A DNA stretch of 64,000 nt from Saccharina japonica (GCA_008828725.1 MEHQ01002400.1:504312-568311); one strand, 5' to 3'. Shown: positions 19,989-31,567, counted from the stretch's first letter. Program-made: numbers and translations. The notes: generated from the letters alone by a model not told the origin.

Positions 19989-22642
19989 GACAAGGCTGAA
20001 GACTCGAGTTGTCCCGCCTCCTTGGAAAAAGCTTAGTTTTTTTTTGGGGGGGGGGGGCGCTAAGAATCTTAAATTATTAAGCAAAGCATTTCCAGCGGCA
20101 AGCGCTAACGCTACACCCTACCGCTCTTACATAGAATCCTTGCGGAAACATTTACATTGAACAATGTATCTCTAGCAAACCCCACAGCAAGATGCCGACA
20201 ACCTCTCAATTTGGTATGCCTATAATAATAATGGTGTGCTACTACATTGTTCAACGTTTCCACAACAACAGGAAAAGAAGGGTTGTTTTTACGCCCACAT
20301 TGCGCCAGAGAGAGGGGGGTCCCGGCCAAACCTACCCGATCTCTTCGTAACTTGCATCTTTTGCGATGCCTGCGCCCGCTCACCACCACCACAACATATG
20401 TGTGCCGGCCATTTTGGTCAATGAACTTCTGCTCCGCGCCAGGCTTCGAACGTGATGCTAAGATATATGTCGAACTAAAACTCCTCCAGGACCTGTGCTC
20501 CTTCCTGCAGAAAACTCTTTTACTACTACTACTACTGTACATCGTACAGCAGTGATAGTAGCATGACAGTATAGGGCCGTGCCTTGGCCGTCTATATGCT
20601 GCCGACTACAACTAGACGACTACTAACTGTACACCAACTGCCTCTCTGTACAGTATACACCAACTATTTATTACATGTAACACAAACAGCAGCAGAACAG
20701 CCACGCAGTATACGAGTACATACAAACATCACCACAGTAAATATACGCATACTGCTGTGTGCAGTTACTACAATACGACGTACAGTAAGGAGTTGACTAT
20801 CATTACAATTAATGGTACACACACACACTGCTGTACAGGTAGGTGGGTATTACAACTGTTGTTATGTACGACTGACTCCTGCTGCTTTTAGTTGTCGTAG
20901 CTGGTTGTATCGGTAATTTGCGGACAACAAGTTAATAAACCACAAAAAAAAGACACGGTACAAAAGTAAGAAGTAACGGTTAGGACAAGAAAACCCCGAG
21001 GCGTTTCCACGTTTCCAGAAAAACGGGGACCAGGGGTGGGGGGAGGGTGGCATAAAAATACGGGTTTTCGGTTAGTTGTTGACGGCGCACAGCAGCAGTG
21101 TCATCATATTGCTCATTGTTGATCGATGTGGACTCTCTTCTTGTGAACCATATGCACGCGTGAAGATGGTCTCCTCCCCGAAGTGGCGGTTGTCGATCCG
21201 GCTATCGGCCGACCTGCCAACACAGCGGTACGTCGACGGGGGCGATGCTACTGTACTGACTGGTGGGTGCAGACGCGGCTGGCTGTCGTCGTAACACATT
21301 CCCTCTCTTGCAAGGAAGGAGTGTGTTATACGCGTACCAAATTGTCAAGTAAGTACTATAATATAACTATTATTGTGAGATGGTTGCGCACGGTTCTCGT
21401 TTTGTCATTCATCGGGGGTAAGCGCGTCGTCTGTAGTATTGTTATACTGCTGTGCATAGAAGGGGGTGGCTGCCCATCAATGATGAAGATCCCAGCAAAG
21501 CCATACGTTGTACTGTTTGTTTGTAGACAGAAACACGCATACATATATATGTCCTATATACGTAGGGTTGACCCCATTAATTGCCTGCCGCGACGCCGCG
21601 ACGGGGCCCTCTTCACGTCTACGCCGTCGTCAATGCGAGTGCGGTGAGTGAGATGCGCTGAAACGCTGAAGAAAAGCACGCTCTTTTTTCTTCTGGCATT
21701 CATTGTGTGCTGTACCTACACCCGAAAGCATACTCTGCAATCAAGCGTCAATGGGATGTAGGTGTGAGCACCTTTCCGCAGTGGTGGTGGTGGTGGTGGT
21801 GGTGGGAGACAACATGTTGTGGTGGTAATTAATATGTAGAGACGCGAGTGACCGTGTACTGTATACACTGCACACACCGAGCGCGCAGAGAGAATGCAAA
21901 AACCCCCCCCCCCCCCCGCCCCCGCCTTCTACGCAGGCTATTATGGTTCCAGGTACTACAGTACAGTAATACTACTACTACTACAGTACGACTCCGCCTG
22001 TTGTACTACTTGTTGAACTACAAGTACTTATTACAGTACTGTAGTATACTGTACTATATACAGGTAATACAGCAGACAGGAACACCTGAACTGTGGTCAG
22101 CTGCTGTTGCTGCTGGTTGCTGCTGTCTTGTGGTTGTCGCTGCTGTGCTGCTGCTGAGGTGATGATGCTGTTGTTCCAGTAGTGTGCAGTGTGCACTACG
22201 AGTACGTACTACTGTACAGTACTTGTATTATTTTCCTGCCGCTGCTGCTGCTGCTTTGTACACGCTACCAGTGTGCTTATTATTTTTGGATGCACGTTAG
22301 ATGCTGTGTTTGGCGGCCGAGCGGTGGGGGGCTCCGCCCTATATGACGCACTCACTCACTTCTCCTTGTCCTTGTGCAGCAGCTCTCATACAACATCGAC
22401 CTTGGGTGAGACGGGTCATCGTCACCAACCGTTAGTGCAACGGCGAGCAGCACACATCTTCCAGGGAAAACTAAACGCGGTGGTTTCGCTCTGGAGGTTA
22501 GCAACACGTCGAAGGGGATGCCCTCTGTACATACATCGACGCCGTCACAAGCTCCATCGGTACACCACCACCTCACCTGCACCTTGTATCGCCGCACATT
22601 GAATGGAATGAATACACCCTACAAATAGTACTCGTACCCTGT
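19989..22642. other. 2.6 kb without a supportable gene
   Basis: Contains a G tract (20048-20057), short open frames of 60-150 codons lacking domain character, (TGG)n at 21782-21804, a C tract at 21904-21920 and ACTACTACT/CTGCTGCTG runs at 21968-22255. A nine-codon stretch at 22379-22404 has exon-like borders but does not fit the phase of gene 2. ACATTGTTCAA and GTTTTTACGCCCACATTG near 20245-20305 are echoed at 59679-59728. Confidence 0.4.
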
Positions 22643-22723
22643 GCCACTGTCCGTAAATGTAAGGATCATTCGAATATGAATTTTAATATCAAAACGCTTC
22701 TTAAATTTACGGACGTAGTGGTA
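22643..22723. repeat. MITE-3 hairpin element, copy c
   Basis: Left CCACTGTCCGTAAATGTAAG, right TTAAATTTACGGACGTAGTGG. A diverged member of the family at 228. Confidence 0.55.
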
Positions 22724-23130
22724 TGATACAGCACACAGGCAAAGTGGACTGGTCTACTCCCTTCGTCATCGAGCTAATACACGGGCCTTGTTATTTTGGA
22801 TCAAGCACAGGCCCGAATAGACAGCCCCACGCATGGGGGGGACGAGGTAGGAGCTTTACTTTGTGCTAAACAACAGCCACAACCATCATACGAGCAGCTA
22901 ATTTTCGAAGAAGATCGAAGAATAAATCGGAAAAAAAACGTTTTTTTGACGGTTTCATTTCCCCCACCCCGGTTTTCCGCCCTTTTTCTCGTAGGCGTTT
23001 TTCGGAGCTTCATGATGAGGATCGGCGCTCTAGGCCAAGGTTACTCTCCCGCAACCCTGAGCTACGAGCTTGGCCTCGGGTCCATCGCCCCGCCTTCCCC
23101 ACGAAGGTGCTGTGAACTACTGTGGACAGG

Positions 23131-23816
23131 TCTCCGGCGCCCCCTGCGCTGGACCGCGTGCCTTCGATCCGAAAGTTTTGTGGATGATGCGAATGGGAGC
23201 AATGTCGAGCAGACCCATAACACCCGAAGAGCCAACTGCATCGCAGCAGCAGCAGCGACAGCAGCGGCAGCGGCAGCAGCGGCAGCACCAGCTAGAAGAG
23301 GCCTCGGAGGAGGGAGGCAAACCCGCCACACCTTCCTCCGTTCCGCCTCCCTCCTCCCCAGAAGACCAGCCTACTCCTGGCGCCGACGGGGCTGGCGAAA
23401 ACCCGGAGGGTGTCGAAGGGACACCCTCGATTCGCGGGCACGTGGAACCATCATCATTTTCGTCAACAGCATCATCGTCCGCATCGCTCTCGCGAGGAGG
23501 TGCTGCTGCTGCTCCTCGCAAAGAACCGACGCTCGGAGCTAGACCACCTTGCAACAAGCCCGTCCTGCGGGATCACAGGAAGGGGAAAGGGAAGGTAAAG
23601 GCATTCGCGGTGGCGAGGAAGTCCGGAGGAAAAGTCGGCGGCGGTGGCGGTGCTGGTGCCGGCGGCGGCGGCGGAGGCTCGGGCTCTGGCGCGAAAGGAG
23701 CAGCAGCAGCAAAAATCGGAGGCGGTAATAAAAAATCAAGCGGATTTGGGCATGGGAAGCGGCCCAGGGCCGGGCAGAGCCATAAGCGCGCGCGGAAAGA
23801 CGGAACAGGCGACGAG
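23131..23816 (+). CDS. Gene 2 (putative chromatin protein), 5' exon
   Basis: The frame closes upstream at 23060. The first acceptor that fits phase 0 ends GTGGACAG at 23130, though a start Met near 23190-23205 is also possible. The protein begins VSGAPCAGPRAFDPK, then KVLWMMRMGAMSSRP, a Gln/Arg-rich run, Pro/Ser-rich linker and a basic Lys/Gly/Arg tail (KSSGFGHGKRPRAGQSHKRA) that looks like a nuclear localisation region. The donor GTAAAT follows GACGAG at 23816 in phase 0, matching the exon at 26138. No catalytic domain is visible. The 5' border is the weak point. Confidence 0.5.
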
Positions 23817-26137
23817 GTAAATGGGCAGCATCGTTTTCTATTGCAGCAGAGGGAGGGAGGGGAGGTGGAGTACCCCCCCCTCCCGTCCAGTGCTTGTTTA
23901 TTCCTGCTTTTCGGCGGCGTTGAGAGGGGTGCCTTTGTATCGAGGGAGCCCCCAGGGGTCGTCGCCCGTGAGAGGAGGAAGGGCGGGAGGGCCGCCTTTG
24001 AGGGTTCGGCTTCTTCTTCCCCCATGCTTGGAGTTATATGGATCGGTTTGGTTTTGAGTTGCTTGGTTTTGGTCCCCATTTTTCTATTTTTCTTTGGCTG
24101 TTTTCGGCAATTTTGAATTTCTGAAAGTGAATTTGCTCGCTCTGGTGTGGGGTTGGTGTTGCATTTCGATGTTCTGCCTGGTTCTGCTGTGTGATGTTCT
24201 ACTATTAAATAGGTTGTTTGTTGGTGTGCTTCTTTTTTTACTTCCCAACACAAACCACCTCACAACCACGAGCGAACAAGAGTTTTACTTCGAAAACCAA
24301 GGGTACATACTCGTACCTGGTGCCTGGCACATACGTATATATCAAGTATTGCACTATTAATATTGATATGATACTTGTACTCGTAGTGTACCTGGTACCT
24401 CTGGTATATGCTCCGCAAGCATCACCAATCAGCACCGCCGAACCAAGACCCAGCCGATGTTGTATCGTAGTACAACAGTTAGTAGATGTCCTTGAGCCGT
24501 GAGCCTCGCGAAGTCGGTGTATCATACCGTACGCTTCTACTCCTGTACACCCACCACCCAAGTATCTATCGACCGACCTCCTTGTGGATGGTGGACTGCT
24601 GTAGTACACGACAGCAGCAGGCGAGCTATGGGGAGAGGGTGTGTATTTTAAAACCAAGCTCATGTCGTAGGTATGATATGTGCTGCTGCTGTGAATTGTA
24701 CAGCAGCAGCGGACGCGGCGGATATACAGAGCAGACTCTCCAGCCAAATGCATACCATACGAGTGTACGTGAAAGGAATGACTTCCGGCTTTCCGCAGGT
24801 TTTCGATTATATTTGTTTACTCGTGGCCTACGAGTGCGTTAGCCGTTAGCCCCATTCTATGACAGATGCATGCTATGTATGATGCACGCTTTCCCGTTCC
24901 GTCGTAGTCCGCGTACAACAACAGCAGCGCATAAGTGTATCCATACTCGTACAGCAGTGTGGACGATATCGCACTCCTGCCTCAATAAAATCTCGAATAC
25001 GAGACTTGACGATTGCCCTCGGGTAAGCTCTCTGTAAGTCTATCAATATACGAGTACTCGTACGTGGAGACCTATGATATGTACGAGTGTTGGTCTAAAC
25101 CCACAGGTAGTGTTGTCTACCTGCTACTACGGGTAACCTACTTTATGTATGCCTCACTTGTACTACTGTTCTCAAAGCAGTAAGAGACGACCAGCCTTAA
25201 ACCCTTCTATTTGTAGTATACGGTACAGCAGTGGGTACCCCGATTTAAGAGCACCCCACGACAAGCCAAAACAAGCGCTCTTAACCCACTCAGAACTGAA
25301 AAACTTATCCCACACTTATTCCAAGTAGTTTGTCCCCAAATTCGTGGGACCAGTTCTTAAGGGGTTATTAACTGCACTTTGCTCTTATCTGTGGAGGGGC
25401 AATATACATATATATATTCGTATAGGAAGAACATGCTGATTTTCACTGCTCTTAAATCCCGAATGCTCTTATCTTGGGCGCTCTTAAATCGGGATACCTA
25501 CTACTGTATGTATGTATACGAGTATAGCAGTATGATACTACTACACTGCTTGTACAGACAGGTGGATGAATAAACACCATTTGTCTACAGCAGTAACTCC
25601 AACTCTAAGCGTAAGGTACTTTGATCCCGACCGGAGAGGTGTGTGCGTACGAGACACCCTGAATCATTGTTCCTTGTCTTGGTGTTGGTGTCGGTGTTGG
25701 TGCTGGTGTTGGTGTTGGTGTTGTTGTTGTTGGTGTTGTTGTTGTCATCGTCGTTCTGGTTGTAATTGTTGGTGTTGGCAACCACACCAGTATATGTACT
25801 GCTATCTGGCCCTACTGCTTTTGTGTACTATTTTTAACTACGTTAATCTATTACTGGACACGGGCGTTTTTACTTTTCGTACGTACACAGAACTACAGTA
25901 GTGCTTATATCATACCATACGTCAAAGTACTGGCGCTTGTACGGCATTATTACAGACAGTACCTGTGTGACGACTAATACTGGTGCCATACTATTAATGA
26001 CACCGGTGGTTCTACTGATACGGGTGCCGACACTTGTGATACATACCTGCTACATATATATGATCAATGATACATATCTGGTACCTGCTACGTACGATAC
26101 TTTCGTTTTGATCCCTGCTGCTCTGTTCCATGTTCAG
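23817..26137. other. Intron of gene 2, 2.3 kb
   Basis: GT-rich and TACGAGTA-rich intron. It holds CTG/CAG runs, one MITE-1 (25281-25368) and a GTTGGTGTTGG microsatellite at 25680-25780. Open frames over the microsatellite are not called. Confidence 0.45.
25281..25368. repeat. MITE-1 (TTAA-flanked), copy outside MITE-2
   Basis: TTAACCCACTCAGAACTG on the left and CAGTTCTTAAGGGGTTAT on the right. This copy is not inside MITE-2, showing MITE-1 can insert independently. Confidence 0.75.
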
Positions 26138-26314
26138 GCGGCTGTTGTCCAGCCAGAGAAAGCGCGGGTGCCTCCGGAGATGGAAAAGCTGTGGTCGAAT
26201 TGCGCCAAGCATTTCCTGCCGATACGAAACTCGGACGAGGCGAAGCTAATGGAAATGGAGCACGCCCTGCTGGACGGCTGGGGGGTAGACCCCGGGGCGG
26301 CTCGGAAGCTCGCG
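26138..26314 (+). CDS. Gene 2 (putative chromatin protein), internal exon
   Basis: A 177-base exon, phase 0 at both ends (59 codons), between the acceptor ATGTTCAG and the donor GTAAGC. It encodes AAVVQPEKARVPPEMEKLWS, then NCAKHFLPIRNSDEAKLMEM and ends DPGAARKLA, a compact and probably helical segment without a family I recognise. Balanced composition sets it apart from the surrounding repeats. The next supportable exon is 7 kb downstream, because the intron took in the minus-strand elements at 26.9-31.6 kb. Confidence 0.65.
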
Positions 26315-26389
26315 GTAAGCAATCACACGCGCGTAAGCACAGCAGCAGTGACCTGTTTGGAAGCCGGATAAACAGTATTGAATCCCCTC

Positions 26390-26510
26390 GTAGCGGCAAC
26401 CGGCACTATATACTCCGCACTCTGTCACACTGGTTAATCCCATTTGCGCCAATCGACTTCACAGCTTCATACGACGTAGGCACTTTAAGCGGGCAGCCGG
26501 CCCTATAGAG
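26390..26510. repeat. Copy of the repeat at 7610-7690 and 7740-7800
   Basis: Shares GCGGCAACCGGCACTATATA, CACACTGGTTAATCCCAT and GCGCCAAT with the array near 7.6 kb. Confidence 0.65.
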
Positions 26511-26529
26511 GGACCACTACTCTTATTAC

Positions 26530-26590
26530 CAGGGGGGGGGGGGGGCCTCTGAGGCGGACTTGCATATGGACGACAGCTTCAATGAGTTAA
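26530..26590 (-). mobile_element. Fragment of a family 2 LINE tail
   Basis: The reverse complement reads AAGCTGTCGTCCATATGCAA then GTCCGCCTC and a C run (G run at 26533-26546 on the plus strand). It is the 5' part of the family 2 tail joined directly to poly-C, lacking its usual middle. Confidence 0.55.
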
Positions 26591-26896
26591 TTTAATTTCT
26601 GGTGTGGCCACTTCCGGAGACAGCAATGGGAGCACTATGTAACTGCCTCGCGGATGCCTTACCATTTTAACACTACGTGGTACGATCATTCCCCTTGTGC
26701 GGAGCAAAGGTTCTCCACCCCGCACAAATGATCTACTCGACCGCCAGCTTTGGTGACCGCCAAAAAAAATAACAAAAAAAACGGCACCCTGGTTGTCTAG
26801 CTCACGCAGCGAGTGGAGTGTTTTACAGCGTCGTTGCCAACCGACGCCAACCCAACCTATAGGGCATATATTTATAGGGGGGGGAAAGGGGGGGGG

Positions 26897-29278
26897 TCAT
26901 AACGTACTGGTGGGGTGGAAAGGGAGGACACGGGCGGCATGCAACGGGTTATGTAAACGGGCGGGATGCGCGGCGGCTCGGCGGGCCGGGCCGGCGTCCG
27001 GGGCTAAAGACTCGTCTTCTAACTCTACGCTATCGTCACCAACCGCACCGCACCTGCGTCCACGAAAGGGGCTGTCGCCCCAGCCTCCTCCACGGCTGCC
27101 GGAGGCTCCGCCGTCCCACCTCCCGGGCTGGAAGGCGCGGTGACCCTCGTGGCCGGGTGCCACCCAGCCAGGGGCCTGTCCACCGGCAGGGGGGGCATGT
27201 CCACCGGCAGGGCCGGCCGCCGCTCCGCCGTCGTTGCGCGGGGGAAGGACAGGCTGCCTCTCCGCGGCCTGAAAGTCCAGAAGGACTTGGTCGGGCACGA
27301 CCGGGTGTGCCGCCCTCATCGCGAGGAAAGCAGCCAGGCGGCCACCGTCGAACAGCGGAGGCGCGGGAGGAGCAGGAGGCGCGGCAGGAGTCGGCGAAGG
27401 GTTAACGGCTGGGGGTGGCGGGGGCGTCATGGATAGCAGCGGCGGTGGAGCGACGGCCGGGAGGGGTGGGAAGGATGCCGAGGAGGGCAGGGGAGTGTCG
27501 GGGTCCGCCGCCCTGACGGCCAGGGGCGTGGCTTCCACCACACGGCAGACGCGGTGTGCTGGGTTGAAGGCGGGCGGCGGCAGCTTCTTCGGGAGCATGC
27601 CGTCGTCCTCCCTGACGAGGTCGCGCCTCGCCGCCTCCCTCGCCGCCCGGGAGTCGTCGAGGCTCCTCTGCGAGCGCAACCACACGTCCCGTGACGACAC
27701 GAAGGCTTGCTCAGCCTCCTGGAGAGCCCGCTCACCGTGGGCCAGCCCAAGCTCCGCCTCCCCCACAGCGGCGTCCTTGTCGAAGACGGCTTGGNTGAAA
27801 CTCCGGCGGCGCCGGTCGAGAAGAGCCGCGCTCGCGGTTGCCGCGGCGCGGGCGCGCTCCATGACGGCGCGGTTCTCGTCCTTCTTCAGAAGGCCCTTGA
27901 CGGTGACTGCCTTGGCAGCGTCTGCCCCCTTCACAGCCGCCAGGTAGGCCAGCCTGGCCGGGCTCGGGTCGGTCACGGCGGCGCTGGCGCCTCCCGCGGC
28001 AGGCGGGAGCGCGACGGCGTCGGCCACGGCGGCCGGCTGGGGGGGCGCCGACGTCAGCGCTCCGGCGCTCGTCGAGGCTGTCGGCGCCGGGATCTCCGGC
28101 TCGGGCCCGGGAGCCGGAAACTTGTCCTGGGAAGGGCCAGACAGCGAGGGGCGAGCGGGGGCGGAATCCGCGGACAGGTCAAGACCGGCGAAGCGGTTCC
28201 CCCACGCACCAGGGCGGTACGCCGGGGCGGGCGTGGAGGGGGGAAGAAGGTCAGCGCGCTGGGACGAGCATTTCGTGGAGCTGTCAGTTGCCATGGATTC
28301 GGCAAGTTTGGCGTCTCGGGCCAGGGACGCATCGGCTTCAGCCACAAGCATGTCTTCCTCTTGCTGCGATTTACGGGCCATAATTTCGTCACTAAAATAG
28401 CAGTCATCGCGCGAAGGAGAGGCACGGGCCAGGGGAACGTACTGGGAGCCCACACGAACGGGCACGATCGCCCCGCCCGGGCCGGCCGCGGTCTCTACGC
28501 ATAGCCCCGAGGCATGGGGGGCCACACCCAACGCCCCACAACGGTCCTCAAACGACATCCCCGCAAGCAATTCCTGCAGCAACGACATCGCAGCAGTGTT
28601 TACCTGGGTGTCCTCGTCCCCCTTTGCAGAAACGGCGGCCGAGGCCTCCGCGAAAGAAGCGACGAGGGGGGGGTCGCGGGCGGTCGGCGTGCCCGAAGAC
28701 GCGCCGGTGTCCGCAACAGCGCTCACTGCCGCGCCCTCGTTTGTGGCCTTTCCCTTCCTCTTCCCCTTCGCAGGGGAGGTGGAGGACGTGGAAGCTTTTT
28801 TAACTACCGAGGCGTACGACGGGGAGCCAGGGGCAAGCGGCACAGGGGGTTCAAGGAGACGGGGTGAGCACAACGCCGCACGCGGAACAGGCGACAGGGT
28901 GGCAGGGGGGGTCGGGGGACGTGCATGCACGCGACTCTCACTGCCGACAGAGACCGCGTCTGATCCCTCCGATTCGACGTCTCCGAACTCGCTAACAGTC
29001 GGGGGGGGCGGCGACGCTACTTCGCCCACATTAGAAGCAAGAGAAGTCAGTGGGGACGGCAGCACTACGTCGCCCACATCAGAAGCAAGGGACTTGCCAC
29101 CCGAGGCCTGTGCCACGCCTTCGGCGAGAGGCTCAGCCCCCCCACGCGAAGGTTCTCGGGCACCGCCGGGCACGGCACCATCGGGAGGACGCCCCCCGCC
29201 CGTTCCGCCGGTCTCGACGGCCGCATCGGCGCCGGCCACGCGCGCGCCGCCCGCACCGCGCGCTGCCCCCTGGTCACC
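26897..29278 (-). CDS. Unidentified 780+ codon ORF ending at a C tract (retroelement ORF1-like?)
   Basis: A single open frame with no start of its own: it is open through to the LINE's C tract at 29279, so the first Val/Met choice at 29239 is arbitrary and the 5' end looks truncated. The protein is Ala/Pro/Gly-rich. It has a SYASVVKKASTSS motif, reminiscent of the basic region of LINE ORF1 proteins, near residue 145, a mixed domain near residues 220-320 (AMSLLQELLAGMSFEDR, DDCYFSDEIMARKSQQEEDM), and a coiled coil near 475-560. The stop TGA (26899-26897) is followed at once by nine C, TTT and eight C. This mirrors the LINE, so I infer a related C-tailed element. An intron-borne host gene is the alternative. 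One ambiguous base lies at 27795. Confidence 0.55.
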   Translation of the reverse strand, partial: GDQGAARGAGGARVAGADAAVETGGTGGGRPPDGAVPGGAREPSRGGAEPLAEGVAQASGGKSLASDVGDVVLPSPLTSLASNVGEVASPPPPTVSEFGDVESEGSDAVSVGSESRVHARPPTPPATLSPVPRAALCSPRLLEPPVPLAPGSPSYASVVKKASTSSTSPAKGKRKGKATNEGAAVSAVADTGASSGTPTARDPPLVASFAEASAAVSAKGDEDTQVNTAAMSLLQELLAGMSFEDRCGALGVAPHASGLCVETAAGPGGAIVPVRVGSQYVPLARASPSRDDCYFSDEIMARKSQQEEDMLVAEADASLARDAKLAESMATDSSTKCSSQRADLLPPSTPAPAYRPGAWGNRFAGLDLSADSAPARPSLSGPSQDKFPAPGPEPEIPAPTASTSAGALTSAPPQPAAVADAVALPPAAGGASAAVTDPSPARLAYLAAVKGADAAKAVTVKGLLKKDENRAVMERARAAATASAALLDRRRRSFXQAVFDKDAAVGEAELGLAHGERALQEAEQAFVSSRDVWLRSQRSLDDSRAAREAARRDLVREDDGMLPKKLPPPAFNPAHRVCRVVEATPLAVRAADPDTPLPSSASFPPLPAVAPPPLLSMTPPPPPAVNPSPTPAAPPAPPAPPLFDGGRLAAFLAMRAAHPVVPDQVLLDFQAAERQPVLPPRNDGGAAAGPAGGHAPPAGGQAPGWVAPGHEGHRAFQPGRWDGGASGSRGGGWGDSPFRGRRCGAVGDDSVELEDESLAPDAGPARRAAAHPARLHNPLHAARVLPFHPTSTL

Positions 29279-31498
29279 GGGGGGGGGGGGGGGGGCGTAC
29301 TCATTTGTTGCTTGCCTTAGTCATTTGACCATTGACCACGCATCCCTTTCGAGATGAAGCACCGTTCCTACTCCTAATAGAGACACCTCCAACACTTGGG
29401 CGCTCATTACGTTGTTTCCATATATTACAGAGAAACCTTTTGCTAATCTTATCCCCTTCCTGCTTCGCCGCCTGTGGCCACCATCTATCTCCTAAGATAG
29501 CGATCGTTTTCTCGCTACTATTTAGTGTACCAAACTGCTCCATGTCACACTCGTCTATTTTCCTCATCTCCTCTAGCACATCCCTTTCCTCCTTGTACCT
29601 TTCACATTCTCCCACTATGTGAACTCTACTCTCTATGGCTTTGCCACATGGGCACATCTGTGCATCTACTTCCTCCTCCTCCCGGCTACTGGTATACCTC
29701 CTTCTTCTTTCTGGCAGGTCCAGGTCCCCTACACGAAATCGCAGTTTCAGCTTTTTCGCGAAGTCCATTGGGCCGTGCAGATACCTTTTCATTCCTATTC
29801 CTTCTCTCAACCCCCCGTACATCTCTAAGTGTTCTTCCCCTTCCACCTTCTTTCTCAGTGCTAGCCTTTCCCTTCTTTCTATCCTTTCTTTCACTTCTGT
29901 CTTGTATCCGCTAAATTTCTCTATGGCCAGCGTCTCTTTTTGGTTTCCTATTTCCTTCCATACTTTCTCGACTACGCTATCCCACCTTATTCCAGCTCGC
30001 CCTTTGGTTACTTTCTCCCATACAGCTTTATCGGCTATGGCTGGCAACCTCTTATTTGGCATGTTCTTTACTTTATATTGCCATTTCAACTTACGCACGT
30101 CTCTATTTGTCTTAAGTGGGTACATTCCCAGTTCTGCTCTCAATACTGTATTACTCGTCGTACTTGAGCATCCTAGTACTTTTTTAGCTGCTGTCATCTG
30201 TACTGTTTCCAGCTGTTTTACGAGCTTCGCGTTCCCTTCCCATACTTCTCCTGCATATTCTAGCTTTGGTACAATCACATTCATCAGTATACATCTCTTA
30301 ATTCTAGTGTCAAGGTGCGAGTCTGTTAGGACTGCTTCCATCTTGCCTACGTGTGCCTTACCCTTGCCTATTATTTTATTTATGTGTGCATCCCAAGAGC
30401 AATCTTTTGAGATTTCTACGCCAAGGTACGTATACTGGTCTACGATCGGTAATTCATCTTCTCCCCACTTCCACTTACAAGTTACCGGACTCTCCTTATC
30501 TTCGTTACATACAACTACTGCGCACTTTTTTACGTTCGCCGTCACTCTCCACTTCCTGGTGTACTCGATTGCCTTCTCTATTTGTTTCTGCAGTCCTTCG
30601 GGTGTTTCTGATATGCAAACGAAATCATCAGCAAACATCAATCCCGACACCGTATCTTCCCCCACCGTGACTCCCTGCGATGCTGCTTCTACTGCTACTA
30701 TCATGTCATTAATGTATACCTTGAATAGGTTAGGTGATAGCGTACATCCCTGGGCAACTCCCTGTAGGATATCAACGTACTTCGATATTTCCCCGTCCAA
30801 CATCACAGCACTTCTCGCACATTCCGTCATCTTCTTCATCATTCTCCACATCTTTCCTCTTATCCCTATTTCCCACAACTTTTTCCACAGCCCATTTCTC
30901 CATACTGTATCGTAGGCCTTCTGTACATCTAAAAAGAAACAGTACGTTGTTAGCCCCGCGTCTTTCCTGCCTTGGATTATCTTACCTAATGTGTACACAT
31001 GATCGACGCAGCTACGGTTTGGCCTAAATCCTGCTTGCCCTTCGCTAATCTTTTCTTCCTTCTCCATCATTGTTCCCATTCTATCGTTCAAAATCTTACA
31101 GAACGTTTTACCTACAGTGCTTAGTAGCGTTATTCCCCTATAGTTACCCGGGTCAGCCTTGTCTCCTTTCTTAAACAAGTTTACTACTACTCCTTCTCTC
31201 CATCTCTTAGGTGCGTACTCGTTTTTCCATATCCAGTTATACAACTTAACCATCATGGTAAGCATTCCTTCTCCCCCGTACTTCATAAATTCATTAACTA
31301 TTTGGTCTGCCCCTGCTGCCTTTCTATTCTTAAGTTTAGCTACACACTTCTTAACTTCTTCTCTTGTGAACTCTCCCTGTAACCCTTCTGAACCACTGTC
31401 TTCCCTTTCTGATGCATCTACGTTCGCCTCCGCCCACGCGTTGATATCTTTCTCAAATTCTTTGTCGAACGTTTCGTTGGTTGTGGGCGTCCCTACCA
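29279..31498 (-). mobile_element. 5'-truncated non-LTR retrotransposon (LINE) with poly-C tail
   Basis: About 2.2 kb on the minus strand: RT reading frame, then stop, GTACG and a 17-base C tract (29279-29295). There is no poly(A) and no 3' UTR beyond five bases. The 5' end at 31498 abuts the C tract of another tail fragment (31499-31567). The last 60-210 bases recur as truncated tails across the window. Part of it is repeated at 35833-36409 through the segmental duplication. Its insertion lies antisense in an intron of gene 2. Confidence 0.88.
29301..31497 (-). CDS. LINE reverse transcriptase (ORF2, 5'-truncated, frame intact)
   Basis: About 730 codons are open from the truncation point; the first internal Met is at 31286, giving 661 residues. 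Before it comes TREEVKKCVAKLKNRKAAGA, the usual N-terminal RT motif. Counting from that Met, NYRGITLLSTVGKTFCKIL is at 48-66, FFLDVQKAYDTV with catalytic Asp120 at 117-128, GVAQGCTLSPNLF at 177-188, and the FADD catalytic box at 218-221. A C-terminal Cys-His motif is Cys545, Cys547, His556, Cys561. No endonuclease domain remains, as expected for a 5' truncation. The enzyme family copies LINE RNA at a nicked target. The frame ends NGQMTKASNK, within the shared tail. Confidence 0.9.
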
Positions 31499-31567
31499 GG
31501 GGGGGGGGGCGTACTCATTTGTTGCTTGCCTTAGTCATTTGACCATTGACCATCCCAGGGGGGGGGG
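31499..31567 (-). mobile_element. Short family 1 LINE tails stacked upstream of the LINE
   Basis: On the minus strand: C tract (31567-31559), CTGGGA, 42 bases of the family 1 tail ending AACAAATGAGTACG, a second C tract (31509-31499), then the truncated 5' end of the LINE. Repeated in copy A2 at 36409-36478. Confidence 0.8.

Noticed and set aside
22379-22404. Nine-codon mini-exon QLSYNIDLG between TTGTGCAG and GTGAGA
   Set aside because: Good borders, but it leaves two bases while no downstream gene 2 candidate accepts that phase. Too short to trust alone.
22995-23107. Possible exon MMRIGALGQGYSPATLSYEL just upstream of the 23131 exon
   Set aside because: It has an acceptor and a donor, but the gap to the next exon is too short for an intron and the frames differ. 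It may be a decayed duplicate of the WMMRMGAM region.
28596-29357. 253-codon plus-strand frame
   Set aside because: A shadow of the 780-codon minus-strand frame in GC-rich DNA.
29635-30915. 426-codon plus-strand frame
   Set aside because: A shadow of the reverse transcriptase frame on the other strand.
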